Program-made: the position numbers and the translations under genes
NCBI GenBank assembly: GCA_902517565.1
Contig: CABYCU010000002.1
Coordinates: forward strand, 62,001 to 126,000
Origin: an uncultured SAR86 cluster bacterium
GTDB lineage: Bacteria > Pseudomonadota > Gammaproteobacteria > Magnimaribacterales > Magnimaribacteraceae
Length of the DNA stretch: 64,000 bases
Reading direction: 5' to 3'
Notes under the pieces: model-generated
Seen by the model: only the letters and a program-made list of their open reading frames with translations
Databases searched by the model: none
Told to the model about the DNA's origin: nothing
Shown: piece after piece, positions 1 through 8,850 of the stretch
Numbering within the stretch: position 1 is the stretch's first letter
How the letters are laid out: the number at the start of each line of letters is the position of its first letter

Positions 1-19
1 CCAAATGAGCTACAGCCCC
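1..19 (-). tRNA. tRNA gene, 5' end only (possibly Ala)
   Basis: Read leftward from 19, the bases give the first 19 nt of a tRNA: a GGGGC acceptor start, T8, and a D-arm beginning AGCTCA and leading to GG at positions 18-19. The rest lies outside the window. The GGGGCT acceptor start resembles the complete tRNA-Ala at 62170-62245, but the anticodon is not visible, so the amino acid is a guess. It lies 45 nt downstream of csrA on the same strand; a tRNA behind csrA is a common gammaproteobacterial arrangement, though there it is usually tRNA-Ser. Confidence 0.5.
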
Positions 20-27
20 ATGAATAG

Positions 28-33
28 ATTATA
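28..33 (-). promoter_or_regulatory. candidate -10 box of the partial tRNA
   Basis: A perfect TATAAT on the minus strand ends 8 nt before the first tRNA base, which fits initiation one or two bases upstream of the mature 5' end. No clear -35 hexamer is visible 16-18 nt upstream, so this rests on the -10 and its position only. Confidence 0.35.
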
Positions 34-64
34 ACTCTATATAATATAAGAACGTTAGATCGTT

Positions 65-232
65 TTAATCTTCTTTTATAAGCCGTTGGTAGACTTCTTC
101 TCGGTGAATTTTTACCTCTTGAGGGGCAGTTATCCCAATTCTTACCTGCCCTCCTCTAATATCAAGTACAGTAATCTTTATATCATCGCCTATAAACATC
201 GACTCTTCAGCTTTCCTGCTTAGTACTAACAT
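65..232 (-). CDS. csrA: carbon storage regulator CsrA
   Basis: A 55-residue protein starting [11 protein letters not shown], the hallmark CsrA N-terminus, with [19 protein letters not shown] in the middle and [13 protein letters not shown] near the end. The RNA-contacting residues known for the family, L4, R6 and R44, are all present. CsrA is a homodimeric RNA-binding protein that recognises GGA motifs in hairpin loops, often over ribosome binding sites, and represses or stabilises mRNAs of carbon metabolism and motility. The start ATG at 232 follows a strong Shine-Dalgarno GGGGAGGG. It lies between a SRPBCC gene upstream and the partial tRNA downstream. The expected upstream neighbour alaS is absent; its place is taken by unrelated genes. 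Confidence 0.96.
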   Translation of the reverse strand: MLVLSRKAEESMFIGDDIKITVLDIRGGQVRIGITAPQEVKIHREEVYQRLIKED

Positions 233-318
233 AAACCCTCCCCAGTAATTTATGTGAATCTATTACACCTTATCAATTAAAATTAACCTTGGGAAGAAAA
301 TAAAGAAGATAAGTTGTC

Positions 319-699
319 TTAAATAAGTTTTTGAAGTTGATCTAAAGAAGCTATCATTCCATCCCTTATTGCATCAGCAAATTCTGGAGGGTCAATCTCA
401 GTAGACCACTTAAATACTGTTTCTTTCCCTTGACTAGAAAGTTTAATTTTTGCTAGATGATGTTTTATAGGGGCCATAGTTTCGATAGCTGAATAAGTAA
501 GTTCCATTTCATTATCATTAGAATCAATTATTCTCTCAACTAATTTACCCATGCCAGACATTTTGAAGGTACGTTCATTTCCATTAACTTCTATACTTTC
601 TACACCTGGAACCCAATCGCACCTGGAGATATCACCAATTATCTCCCATATTATTTTTGGCTCTACGCTATAAATTCTTGTTTCTTCTATCTTTTTCAT
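319..699 (-). CDS. SRPBCC-family (polyketide cyclase/START-like) protein
   Basis: A 126-residue cytoplasmic protein with the layout of the SRPBCC helix-grip fold: an N-terminal strand (KKIEETRIYSVEPKIIWEII), a DISRCDWVPGVESIEV segment typical of polyketide cyclase/dehydrase-type members, then alternating strands and a long C-terminal helix (residues about 105-126). Such proteins bind small hydrophobic ligands in a central cavity; the ligand here cannot be told from sequence. No signal peptide. It starts 16 nt after the end of the SDR gene upstream (716-1576), so the two are probably co-transcribed and may act on the same substrate. Function beyond the fold is unassigned. Confidence 0.75.
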   Translation of the reverse strand: MKKIEETRIYSVEPKIIWEIIGDISRCDWVPGVESIEVNGNERTFKMSGMGKLVERIIDSNDNEMELTYSAIETMAPIKHHLAKIKLSSQGKETVFKWSTEIDPPEFADAIRDGMIASLDQLQKLI

Positions 700-715
700 T
701 TTGATTAACCATTCA

Positions 716-1576
716 TTAGCTTTTTTTCGCTGCCTCAGGTGCTTCTACATAACTTGGTACAAAAAAGTCTGGTGCTAACTGATCAAAAGGAACTTCTGCA
801 TATTGAGAAAAATCAGTTACGCCATTTTCCGCTAATAAATTATCATCTATGCAGAAGTTGCCCGTAAATTCCTTAGAATTCTTAGTTAAGATTACATAAG
901 CAGCATCTCCCATAATCTCGGGAGTCCTTGAAATATTCATTACCTCATCTCCCCCTAATGCATTCCTTATAGCAGCTGTTGCAATTGCAGTTCTTGGCCA
1001 TAGGGCATTAACAGCAACTCCTTCTTCTTTGAATTCTTCTGCCATTCCTAAAACACAAAGGCTCATTCCAAATTTAGCTATTGTGTAAGCCACATGAGGG
1101 CCAAACCATTTAGGATCCATATCTAAGGGTGGGGATAAGTTAAGAATATGAGGATTGTCCGATTTAATTAAATGAGGCAAGCATACTTTACTTACAAGAA
1201 ATGTACCTCTGGCATTAATTTGATTCATGAGGTCATATCTCTTCATATCCGTCTGAAGAGTTCCTGTTAGCTGAATAGCGGAAGCATTATTAATACAAAT
1301 ATCTATACCTCCAAATTCTTCAGCGCCTTTGTTGACGGCATTTCGAACATTTTCTTCATCTCGTATATCGCATACAACCGGTAAAGCTTTTCCTCCAGCT
1401 TCAATTATTTCATCAGCAGCTGTATAAATCGTTCCAGGAAGTTTTGGATGAGGCTCAGCAGTTTTTGCTGCCAAAATTATATTAGCACCATCTTGTGCTG
1501 CTCTTTTTGCTATGGCTAGACCAATCCCACGACTGGCGCCGGAAACAAATAAAGTTTTATTGTTAAGGTTATTCAT
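716..1576 (-). CDS. short-chain dehydrogenase/reductase, HSDL2-like
   Basis: A 286-residue classical-type SDR. The NAD(P)-binding glycine motif GASRGIG is at residues 13-19, NNAS at about 96-99, the catalytic Tyr at Y164 and Lys at K168 (YTIAK), with Ser at S148. The segment AAKTAEPHPKLPGTIYTAADEI after the Rossmann start and the insertion LSPPLDMDPKWFGPHVAY are typical of the hydroxysteroid dehydrogenase-like 2 (HSDL2) branch, which has been linked to fatty-acyl or sterol-like substrates. It sits 12 nt after the retropepsin-RimK gene and 16 nt before the SRPBCC gene, forming a likely three-gene unit. The substrate is unknown. A Shine-Dalgarno AAAGGAG lies just before the ATG. Confidence 0.85.
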   Translation of the reverse strand: MNNLNNKTLFVSGASRGIGLAIAKRAAQDGANIILAAKTAEPHPKLPGTIYTAADEIIEAGGKALPVVCDIRDEENVRNAVNKGAEEFGGIDICINNASAIQLTGTLQTDMKRYDLMNQINARGTFLVSKVCLPHLIKSDNPHILNLSPPLDMDPKWFGPHVAYTIAKFGMSLCVLGMAEEFKEEGVAVNALWPRTAIATAAIRNALGGDEVMNISRTPEIMGDAAYVILTKNSKEFTGNFCIDDNLLAENGVTDFSQYAEVPFDQLAPDFFVPSYVEAPEAAKKS

Positions 1577-1588
1577 ATTCTTTCTCCT

Positions 1589-2968
1589 TTAGTTTTGTAA
1601 TATTCCTAATTTCTTCTCACAAAATGAAATTATCTGCCCAGCGATATCCATTTCTAATGTTTTCTCTATACCCTGTATGCCAGGTGAACTATTCACTTCG
1701 AGCACTAATGGCCCCCTCTTACTTCTAAGTATATCAACACCTGCTACTGATAGTCCGATTGCTTTTGCAGCCCTTATAGCAATACCCCTTTCCTTGGCAG
1801 TTATGGTAGTGCTTTGCGCAACTCCTCCTTGATGTAGATTTGATCTAAAATCATTTTCTTTATTTGATCTCAATATATAACCCACTACTTTTCCGTCAAT
1901 AACTAAACATCTAAGGTCTTCTCCTTTAGATTCTTCTATATATTCCTGAACCAGAAAGTTAGCTTTTAATCCTCTAAAAGCATTAATCACAGTTTCAGCA
2001 GCCTTCTTGGTTTCAGCAAGAATTACTCCTTTACCTTGGGAAGACTCCAATAATTTAATAACTAAGGGAACGGTACCAACGGTGTTTATTACACCTGTAG
2101 TATCTTTGGGTGATGAGGCAAAGCCAGTAACTGGCATATTAATATTTGCTGAAGCAAGTAATTGATGTGCTAAAAGTTTATCTCTTGAGTTGGCAATAGC
2201 TTGAGGATCATTTAAAGGAATTGCACCAGTCAATTGAAACTGTCTTGTAACGGCTAATCCGTAAGAAGTTATTGAAGCTCCAATTCTGGGAATAACTATG
2301 TCATATTTGGGTAAAGGGCTCGAATCATAATAAATTTCGGGATTGCCTGTGTCTACGTCTAGATAACAACGAGTTGAATTGATTGGTTCAACTTGATGTC
2401 CTCTTTGTTGCCCAGCTATAACAATTCTTTTTGAAGTATAGTTATTAGGTTCTCTAGTCAGTAGAGCGATTCTTAATGCTCGCCTAGATTTCAAGACTCT
2501 CTTCTTTCTTGTTGAATATGGATTCTTTGATTGGGGCTGTCCATTTAAAAAGCTTTCATTTGGATAAACTGTCATTTCAGGACCGATAGCACTTCTACCC
2601 AATAACATTCTGTATTGCATAGTGTGTCTATCTGTTAATGAGGTCTCTATTTGCCAAGTATTTCCTGAAATTTCAATATCAGTTTTAATAAAATATCTTT
2701 TTTCTGATTCTCCATTCGAACTAGTAACATTTCTTCTTCCGGTTAAAGGTGCAGAGCATGAAACGGTGAAATTTGGTTTTTCTGGTAATGGGGATATCTC
2801 AAATCTTACAAATTTTTTCTTTTTGACTTTAAATACTTCAATATGTTTTGCATGCAGCACAGAGGATTGGGCTCCGGTATCTACCTTGGCTTTTATGTAA
2901 GGAAGGTTTATCGCAGGTAAACTTACCCATTCTTCCCATCCTAAGTCTATATTTGCATTCATCGTCAT
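1589..2968 (-). CDS. rimK: retropepsin-like (RimB/DUF785) - RimK ATP-grasp fusion
   Basis: A 459-residue two-domain protein. Residues 1-150 carry a RimB-type retropepsin-like domain: KVDTGAQSS at 28-36 gives the aspartic-protease D-T-G triad once, as in viral-type proteases that act as dimers. Residues about 165-455 are a RimK-type ATP-grasp ligase, starting RIALLTREPNNY, with the phosphate loop around LLESSQGKGVIL, LVQEYI, and the metal-binding LVLEVNSSPGIQGIE near the end. RimK adds glutamates to ribosomal protein S6 in gammaproteobacteria; RimB proteins are encoded next to rimK in pseudomonads and modulate it. Here both are in one polypeptide. The first ATG is 5 nt from the tRNA-Ser gene; the ATG two codons downstream is an alternative start. 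It may be read from the tRNA promoter. Confidence 0.88.
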   Translation of the reverse strand: MTMNANIDLGWEEWVSLPAINLPYIKAKVDTGAQSSVLHAKHIEVFKVKKKKFVRFEISPLPEKPNFTVSCSAPLTGRRNVTSSNGESEKRYFIKTDIEISGNTWQIETSLTDRHTMQYRMLLGRSAIGPEMTVYPNESFLNGQPQSKNPYSTRKKRVLKSRRALRIALLTREPNNYTSKRIVIAGQQRGHQVEPINSTRCYLDVDTGNPEIYYDSSPLPKYDIVIPRIGASITSYGLAVTRQFQLTGAIPLNDPQAIANSRDKLLAHQLLASANINMPVTGFASSPKDTTGVINTVGTVPLVIKLLESSQGKGVILAETKKAAETVINAFRGLKANFLVQEYIEESKGEDLRCLVIDGKVVGYILRSNKENDFRSNLHQGGVAQSTTITAKERGIAIRAAKAIGLSVAGVDILRSKRGPLVLEVNSSPGIQGIEKTLEMDIAGQIISFCEKKLGILQN

Positions 2969-2972
2969 AATT

Positions 2973-3062
2973 TGGCGGAGAGAGAGGGATTCGAACCCTC
3001 GAAGGCTTTAACACCTTACACGCTTTCCAAGCGTGCGCATTCGACCACTCTGCCATCTCTCC
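2973..3062 (-). tRNA. tRNA-Ser (GGA)
   Basis: A 90-nt type II tRNA with a long variable arm. The acceptor stem GGAGAGA pairs with TCTCTCC, CCA is encoded (2973-2975), the T-arm has GGTTCGAATCC, and the anticodon loop TTGGAAA places GGA at 3026-3028. GGA reads UCC/UCU serine codons. A TATAGT -10 box lies at 3079-3084 on the minus strand, followed by a GC-rich stretch before the 5' end, as often seen in stable-RNA promoters; no good -35 is visible. The next gene on the strand starts 5 nt later. Confidence 0.97.
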
Positions 3063-3121
3063 TTTCGGAGCGCAGTCTACTATAAATACTTAAACAAAGA
3101 AGGTTTAAAGAATATTTTATG

Positions 3122-3150
3122 AAAAAAAACCTCGCCTAAGCGAGGTTTTA
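3122..3150 (-). terminator. intrinsic terminator of the TonB receptor gene
   Basis: Stem CCTCGC/GCGAGG with a CTAA loop on the plus strand, flanked by A8 on the left and T4 on the right. On the minus strand this reads as a GC-rich hairpin followed by a run of eight T, five bases after the receptor stop codon. Confidence 0.9.
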
Positions 3151-3155
3151 ATGTC

Positions 3156-5987
3156 TTAGAAGTTAATTCCAAAACGCATGCCGTATCTTTCAGGCTCTCT
3201 AGCTGCTAATGGTCTTGTTAAACCAACGGCAGATGAGTTTTGGCCAACGGATAGTAAGTTTTGTTCATCTCCAACATTTTGTCCATAAATCTGAACGTAC
3301 CAACTATTATCTTGAGGGGCTATTGTTAATTGCAAATTAAGTTCTGTCCATGATGGTATTTCATCATATTCGAGATTAAATATTCTTACATACCTTGATG
3401 CTTGATGATAAACATCTGCCCTGTAAGTAATGTTTAATTCATTATAAGTATGTTGATATTGTGCACCTAAACTAAGGCTGTATTCAGGATGTGTTAATGA
3501 GTTACCCGAAAGATCTGATTCTTGACCTTCGCCCCACACACTATTTAGATCATATCCCAAAGTTTGGATCATGGCTGCATAGCCTGCTCTATTTGCTAGA
3601 GAAGGTAGATGTCCTTCGGCAGGGAAAATACCTAAGGATGGAAGTAAATAACTAACGGGAGTTGACTCCCCATAAGTTCTGTCTCCATGAAACTCAGCAG
3701 GTATTAGCGCTGCCTGAAGAGGCGTACCAGCAAAGGCTCCATTTAACCATGCAGAATAAACAGCCGCAGCTACATCTTTTCTTACTACCATGATTTCAGA
3801 TTCTGTATCTTTCATCATATGCCAGTTACTGTTAGCTGTAGTCATTTGAAGATCAGCATTATAAATATCAATTTGTGAACTATCCTGAATTTCAGAATCC
3901 TGATAGCTTAATGCTGCATTTATAGACAAACCAGGTAGTGCTTCAGGTGCCCATAATAAATCAGCTTCTATACCAAAGGTTTCAACGTCAATTCCTTCCG
4001 TAAGCGATACCTTATTCACTACTCTTGCTGTATGGAAACCTTCAATGTCATAATAATAAAGAGAGGCATTTAAACGTAAATTTTGATCTGGAAAATCAGT
4101 TTTTATACCAGTTTCAAAAGCGGTGATTTCTGTTTCAGGATAAGAAGTTGGTGTATCTGGAAACAAAATAGGATCAATTGCACCATTAAATCCTCCTACC
4201 TTCACTCCTGTCGAAACGCTTCCGTAGACTAAAGTGTCTTCATTAACAAAATAATCAACAACAAGCCTACCTGTTGTATTTGAAACATCCATCTCAGGAA
4301 GTTTACCTGTTGCAGCTATATAAGCTTCTCCATAGCCAGGAAAAGCTCCTGCAACTGGTGTAAAGCCAGTTCCAAGACCTCCTAAACCAACAATGTTTAT
4401 AAATGGCTGTCTTGAGTAAGATTCTTTATAGTCATCAGATGTTCTAAATCCAAGAGTTAGCCTAAGATCTTCAGAGGCTTGTATATAAAGTTCACCGAAA
4501 AAAGATTCAGAGTCAGTGATCATCTTTTCATCAGTTCTATAAAATGGAGGGTAGAGTTGTAATCCACTGGACCCTACCAATGCTAGAGCATCCAGCCCCG
4601 TAGCAGGTACATCATATGTTCTTATGCCACTGGATTTAGTATCAATCGCTCCAAGCATAAAGTTATACATACCATCAAAAGAAGAGGTTACTCTTACTTC
4701 GATATTTTCCATTTCTGTTGTGAATAAAATATTATCGTATCCAGTTGGATAAGTTAAATTAGCTTGAACGCATCCCCCATAGATGCCTGCTGTAAAGTCT
4801 TCTAAATTGCAATTAGGACCATATCCAGACATTGGAACAATGCCTCCAGGAAAAAAAGGAGTGTCATTGAATCTTAAAGTTTGCATCTCTTCAGAAACAA
4901 ATGCACTTTGCCTATGAAAAATTCTTTCCTTTTCAGAGGCTGAGATATTAAACGCTAAGTTATCAGTGATGTCGCCATCAAGAAGAAGTTGATTTGTGTG
5001 CTGATCAACTTTGTAAAATGGCTCTGCACCTAGACTAACTTCCCAATATCCTTGAGGAGCACCAGACATATCAGTCGTAGGAGTAAAATCGATCAGTCCG
5101 TAAGCAACCATGATATTTTCAACATAAGTTCCCATTGGGTGAGTAAGTTCATAAACGTCTTTTACACCAATCGTACAACCTACTACTAATGATGTGTCTC
5201 TTTTACATTGAGTATTATTGAAGAGATTTCTAGACGAATCTTCATCATAACTTTCATGCACCAAGGTAGCCGTGAATCTATCATTTTCATACCTTAGCGA
5301 GGCTCTTTTAGATTCAGAGTCTCTTCCATCTATATCATCATTTAATCTTTTAGAATAAATATTTTTTACATAACCATCTCTTTTAGTACTAGAGAAAGCC
5401 AGTCTTAAAGCAAGAGAATCCTCTATTATTGGAAGATTAGCATGTGCTTTAATATTTAGACCGTCATATTCATAAGCATCTATATCTATACTAGAACTCC
5501 AAACATTTGTGTCAGGTTTTGCAGTAATGAGGTTTATAACTCCACCTATCGAGTTTTTACCAAAAAGAGTACCTTGAGGACCTCTAAGCACTTCAATACG
5601 TTCCATATCAAAAAAGTTTCCATCTTGCATCGTAGTCCTGCCCATTGGTAAGTCATTCATATGAATCTCAACACCACTATCTGCAGTTGCTCCTACGGCA
5701 AAATTTCTTAAACCTCTTATCGAGAATGATCCTCCAGCGTCAGTTGGACTGAACTGAAGTCCAGGAACAACCAATTGAAGGTCACTACCAGTTTCTATTT
5801 GTTGTTTTGCTAGATCATCTGAATCAAATGCAGAAACTGCTATAGGAACGTCTTGTAAACTTTGTTCTTGTCTTTGTGCAGTGACAACTACTTCATCAAA
5901 TACTGAATCACCAGATTCATTAGATTCATCTGCAAAGATAGGTAACGAAATTAAAGGAACTAAAAGCAAGTTGAATAACTTTTTCAT
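3156..5987 (-). CDS. TonB-dependent outer-membrane receptor
   Basis: A 943-residue receptor. Residues 1-20 are a signal peptide ending IFA, followed by a TonB box (DEVVVTAQR, about 31-39), a plug domain with IRGLRN, MERIEVLRGPQGTLFGKN and GGVINLITAKP, and a beta-barrel ending in a terminal Phe (RYGMRFGINF). This family imports siderophores, vitamins, or glycans and other nutrients using TonB energy. The substrate is not evident; large extracellular loops carry paired cysteines (for example CKRDTSLVVGC). The start has a strong Shine-Dalgarno AAGGAGG 7 nt before ATG. It is a single gene with its own terminator and is not close to the 40-54 kb receptor family. Confidence 0.93.
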   Translation of the reverse strand: MKKLFNLLLVPLISLPIFADESNESGDSVFDEVVVTAQRQEQSLQDVPIAVSAFDSDDLAKQQIETGSDLQLVVPGLQFSPTDAGGSFSIRGLRNFAVGATADSGVEIHMNDLPMGRTTMQDGNFFDMERIEVLRGPQGTLFGKNSIGGVINLITAKPDTNVWSSSIDIDAYEYDGLNIKAHANLPIIEDSLALRLAFSSTKRDGYVKNIYSKRLNDDIDGRDSESKRASLRYENDRFTATLVHESYDEDSSRNLFNNTQCKRDTSLVVGCTIGVKDVYELTHPMGTYVENIMVAYGLIDFTPTTDMSGAPQGYWEVSLGAEPFYKVDQHTNQLLLDGDITDNLAFNISASEKERIFHRQSAFVSEEMQTLRFNDTPFFPGGIVPMSGYGPNCNLEDFTAGIYGGCVQANLTYPTGYDNILFTTEMENIEVRVTSSFDGMYNFMLGAIDTKSSGIRTYDVPATGLDALALVGSSGLQLYPPFYRTDEKMITDSESFFGELYIQASEDLRLTLGFRTSDDYKESYSRQPFINIVGLGGLGTGFTPVAGAFPGYGEAYIAATGKLPEMDVSNTTGRLVVDYFVNEDTLVYGSVSTGVKVGGFNGAIDPILFPDTPTSYPETEITAFETGIKTDFPDQNLRLNASLYYYDIEGFHTARVVNKVSLTEGIDVETFGIEADLLWAPEALPGLSINAALSYQDSEIQDSSQIDIYNADLQMTTANSNWHMMKDTESEIMVVRKDVAAAVYSAWLNGAFAGTPLQAALIPAEFHGDRTYGESTPVSYLLPSLGIFPAEGHLPSLANRAGYAAMIQTLGYDLNSVWGEGQESDLSGNSLTHPEYSLSLGAQYQHTYNELNITYRADVYHQASRYVRIFNLEYDEIPSWTELNLQLTIAPQDNSWYVQIYGQNVGDEQNLLSVGQNSSAVGLTRPLAAREPERYGMRFGINF

Positions 5988-6072
5988 CTAAACCTCCTTG
6001 GTCGTAAAATGAGTTATATATTTGGAGCATATTACACGATTGAAAATTAAAGGGTAGTTATCAAAAACTTAC

Positions 6073-6276
6073 TTAATAATGAGGTGGTTTTTCTTCATTA
6101 TTTTCGGAAAGGGTGTTTTTATCAAGTGAGTTTATAACTGCTAATAATTTATCTTTAAGTGAAATGATTTCTTCTTGTTGTTTTCTAACTTCTGCACTAA
6201 GTCTTTCAATCGCATCCTCTTGAAAAGTATTTTTAGCCTCTAGTTCATTTATCCTTTTCTCGTAATTATTTTCCAT
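6073..6276 (-). CDS. slyX: SlyX family protein
   Basis: A 67-residue, mostly coiled-coil protein (residues about 5-52, heptad pattern through ERINELEAKNTFQEDAIERLS... in shorter pieces RLSAEVRKQQEEI) ending in the SlyX signature PPHY. SlyX is widespread in gammaproteobacteria, normally near slyD, and has no established biochemical function. Here it stands downstream of queF, 59 nt away, and upstream of a TonB receptor on the same strand. Size and ending match the family closely. Confidence 0.88.
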   Translation of the reverse strand: MENNYEKRINELEAKNTFQEDAIERLSAEVRKQQEEIISLKDKLLAVINSLDKNTLSENNEEKPPHY

Positions 6277-6334
6277 ATTAATATTTATATAAATTAGCCT
6301 AGTTAAAATTTTATTACGTAATAAATATTAAAGG

Positions 6335-7132
6335 CTACTGTCTTTTCTCTCTGGACATTTTGATTTTGAAATTAGGGGTTGTCCTGACAGGATTGATTTC
6401 AATTCCCCCTCGTCTGAGAAAGTTTGCTCTAACCGACAATTCATTTAATCTGCATCTTTTGTTGATATCTAAAAATATTTTCTCAACGCACTCTTCGTGA
6501 AAACCTTGATGATTTCTGTAGGACAAAAGATATTGAAGCAAGCCGTTATGTTTTATTTCTAATCCCGAGTAAGAAATATATATCGTGGCCCAGTCCGGTT
6601 GTGAAGTTTCAGGGCAAAGGCTTCTGAATAAACTACAAGATAAATCTTCAGTAATATTCCTTTCTCCTGGTTCAATAGCTAAAGAATTAGGATAACTATC
6701 AATCTTGTCTATATCTAAGTTGTCTAGTGAAAAGTAATTATCTTCAATAGGTCGAGGAGAATCTGCTAAATCTATGTCTACGTTAGTTTTGAGGATCTTT
6801 TCCAGATCATTGCGAATTATATCTTTTACATCATTAGTCGAATTGAATCTTTTATTATTTAGTGAGTATAAGTATAGTTTTAAAGATTTTGATTCCACAA
6901 AAAACTTGGAGTCGCTGCTGTAGGCAAGATTAAGAATACTGTTCTTAGGAATGCCTTTTATGTCAAGCCAAGATGTTTCATAAGATGTCCAATAATCCTC
7001 ACCGTGAAGAAAGTTAGAATACTCATCTAATCCAGATTTAATTCTTGACTCTATTCGGCTTAATGGCCTCAAAATATTTGGGTCATAATCTAAAGGAATG
7101 CTGTTTTTTTTACCTAGGAGGGTATCTTTCAT
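6335..7132 (-). CDS. queF: NADPH-dependent 7-cyano-7-deazaguanine reductase QueF
   Basis: A 265-residue long-type (YqcD/E. coli-like) QueF, a tandem T-fold protein. The catalytic Cys is C173 in SLCPETSQPDW and the general acid Asp is D180, the same seven-residue spacing as C190/D197 of the E. coli enzyme. SYRNHQGFHEECVEKIF carries the substrate/NADPH-binding Glu and His residues. The enzyme reduces preQ0 to preQ1 in cytoplasmic queuosine biosynthesis, a tRNA wobble modification. It begins one base after the ABC permease stop and is probably co-transcribed with the ABC genes, without an obvious functional link. No other queuosine genes are in the window. Confidence 0.96.
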   Translation of the reverse strand: MKDTLLGKKNSIPLDYDPNILRPLSRIESRIKSGLDEYSNFLHGEDYWTSYETSWLDIKGIPKNSILNLAYSSDSKFFVESKSLKLYLYSLNNKRFNSTNDVKDIIRNDLEKILKTNVDIDLADSPRPIEDNYFSLDNLDIDKIDSYPNSLAIEPGERNITEDLSCSLFRSLCPETSQPDWATIYISYSGLEIKHNGLLQYLLSYRNHQGFHEECVEKIFLDINKRCRLNELSVRANFLRRGGIEINPVRTTPNFKIKMSREKRQ

Positions 7133-7921
7133 TTACGATCTAATGCCTCTACCTTTATTTAAAGACCACAAACATATTGAAGTAAGAAGAATAATGAATC
7201 CAACAATCATAAACAAAGCTGAATTTATAGAAAATCCTAAAGATTCAAGATCAGAAGATCCCAGTATGGAGTACCTAAAAGCATTAATCATATAGAGAAT
7301 AGGGTTTGCTAAAGACACAGTCTGCCAAAAAGTAGGAAGTAGCTGAATAGAATAAAACACTCCTCCAAGATATATCAAAGGTTGCATGATAAATGTAGGG
7401 ACTATCGAGATATCATCAAAAGATTCTGCAAATAAAGCATTTAAAAAGCCACCCAATGAAAACAATATAGAAGTAGAAATTAAAACAAAAATGCTTAATG
7501 TCCAGTTAACAACCGTAAGATCATAGAACCACAAAGAAACAATAGTCACTATAGCTCCCACTAACAATCCTCTAGCTACTCCTCCTAAAACCCAACCTAG
7601 TAAAATCAAATAATGTGGTAAAGGTGTAATTAATAACTCTTCAATGCTTCTAGCAAATTTCTGGCCAAAGAATGAAGACACGACATTAGAATAGGAATTA
7701 CTAATCACGGACATCATAATTAATCCAGGGATCATGAATTGCATGTAATCAAATCCGCCCATCTGACCAATTCTTTTACCTATTAGTGTCCCAAAAATAA
7801 CAAAATAGAGCATAATCATTATTGCAGGAGGTATAAGAGTTTGTGTCCATATCCTCATAAATCTATGAATCTCTTTATAAAGAATAGTCATTAAAGCTCG
7901 ATACTGTTCTAGGCTAGTCAT
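7133..7921 (-). CDS. ABC-2 type transporter permease
   Basis: A 262-residue inner-membrane protein with about six hydrophobic segments and the ABC-2 layout: a cytoplasmic N-terminus (LYKEIHRFMRIWTQTLIPPA), TM1 at about 30-48, and the conserved region EELLITPLPHYLILLGWVLGG. It resembles E. coli YadH, the partner of YadG. Its start overlaps the ATPase gene by 8 nt, so both subunits are translationally coupled. It probably exports a lipid, drug or polysaccharide; substrate unknown. Confidence 0.9.
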   Translation of the reverse strand: MTSLEQYRALMTILYKEIHRFMRIWTQTLIPPAIMIMLYFVIFGTLIGKRIGQMGGFDYMQFMIPGLIMMSVISNSYSNVVSSFFGQKFARSIEELLITPLPHYLILLGWVLGGVARGLLVGAIVTIVSLWFYDLTVVNWTLSIFVLISTSILFSLGGFLNALFAESFDDISIVPTFIMQPLIYLGGVFYSIQLLPTFWQTVSLANPILYMINAFRYSILGSSDLESLGFSINSALFMIVGFIILLTSICLWSLNKGRGIRS

Positions 7922-8846
7922 TCTTCTTTTCTGTTAAAGTTGCGTCAACAAGACCTAAAAATAATTCTTCTAATCTTCCTGTTTCGTTTCTCATACTAGA
8001 AATCTCTATTCCTAGCCCGGAAAGAATTTCGAATATTGAGTTTAACCCCTGACCTTTTCCTACCGTTACTTTCAATTTCTGAGGATTCTCTAAAAACATA
8101 TCAAAATCTGAAGATTCTGGTAATTTTAAAAGTGGTTTGGAGAGATCGAATACAAAAGTTTCAACTTCCAGTCGAGTAAGCAGCTCCTGCATACTTGTAT
8201 TTTCAACTATTTCTCCAGAATCAATAATTGCTATATTCCTACAGAGTCTCTCAGCCTCTTCGAGATAATGGGTTGTAAGGATTATTGTAGTACCGGCTTT
8301 ATTTATTTCAGTTAAGAAATCCCACAGAGATCTTCGAAGTTCAATATCTACACCAGCAGTTGGCTCATCCAATATCAATAATTCAGGATTGTTGACTAAA
8401 GCCTTGGCAACCATAACTCTCCGTTTCATCCCTCCTGAAAGTTTCCTAGCCTGTTCGTCTCTTTTATCCCAAATATCAAGTTTACGCATATAGTGTTTTG
8501 CATTCTCACGAGCCTGCTTAAAGCTAAGGCCGTAGTAACCAGCTTGATTTTTAATGATATCGCCAACCTTTTCAAACTGATTAAAATTAACTTCCTGGCC
8601 TACAACTCCAAGTTTCTTTTTGGCCAGTGAATGATTTTCGTCGATATCTATATCCAGGATTTTTACCTGACCTGAAGTTTTTGTAACAAGCGAGCTGATT
8701 ATCCCGATAGTTGTTGATTTACCTGCTCCATTAGGTCCAAGTAAAGCGAAGAAATCTCCTTCCTCAACATCTAGATCTATGCCTTTTAAGGCTTGTAAGC
8801 CTCCAGCATATTCTTTTTTGAGATTAGAAATAGAAAGAGCCTTCAT
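7914..8846 (-). CDS. ABC transporter ATP-binding protein
   Basis: A 310-residue nucleotide-binding subunit of the YadG/DrrA type. Walker A GPNGAGKST is near residue 37, signature KLSGGMKRR near 135, Walker B ELLILDEPTAGVD near 155, and the H-loop in TTHYLEEAE near 190. About 80 residues follow the core, a C-terminal regulatory extension typical of exporters. It overlaps the permease start by 8 nt and follows the VWA gene by 4 nt. The moxR-VWA-ABC order suggests one transcript of five genes ending with queF. Confidence 0.93.
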   Translation of the reverse strand: MKALSISNLKKEYAGGLQALKGIDLDVEEGDFFALLGPNGAGKSTTIGIISSLVTKTSGQVKILDIDIDENHSLAKKKLGVVGQEVNFNQFEKVGDIIKNQAGYYGLSFKQARENAKHYMRKLDIWDKRDEQARKLSGGMKRRVMVAKALVNNPELLILDEPTAGVDIELRRSLWDFLTEINKAGTTIILTTHYLEEAERLCRNIAIIDSGEIVENTSMQELLTRLEVETFVFDLSKPLLKLPESSDFDMFLENPQKLKVTVGKGQGLNSIFEILSGLGIEISSMRNETGRLEELFLGLVDATLTEKKND

Positions 8847-8850
8847 GGCC

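Noticed and set aside
2622..2900. Plus-strand open frame of 92 codons
   Set aside because: Lies fully antisense to the retropepsin domain of the RimB-RimK fusion and has no recognisable motif.
2838..3056. Minus-strand open frame of 72 codons
   Set aside because: It runs through the tRNA-Ser gene and into the RimB-RimK start in another frame; an artefact of the tRNA sequence.
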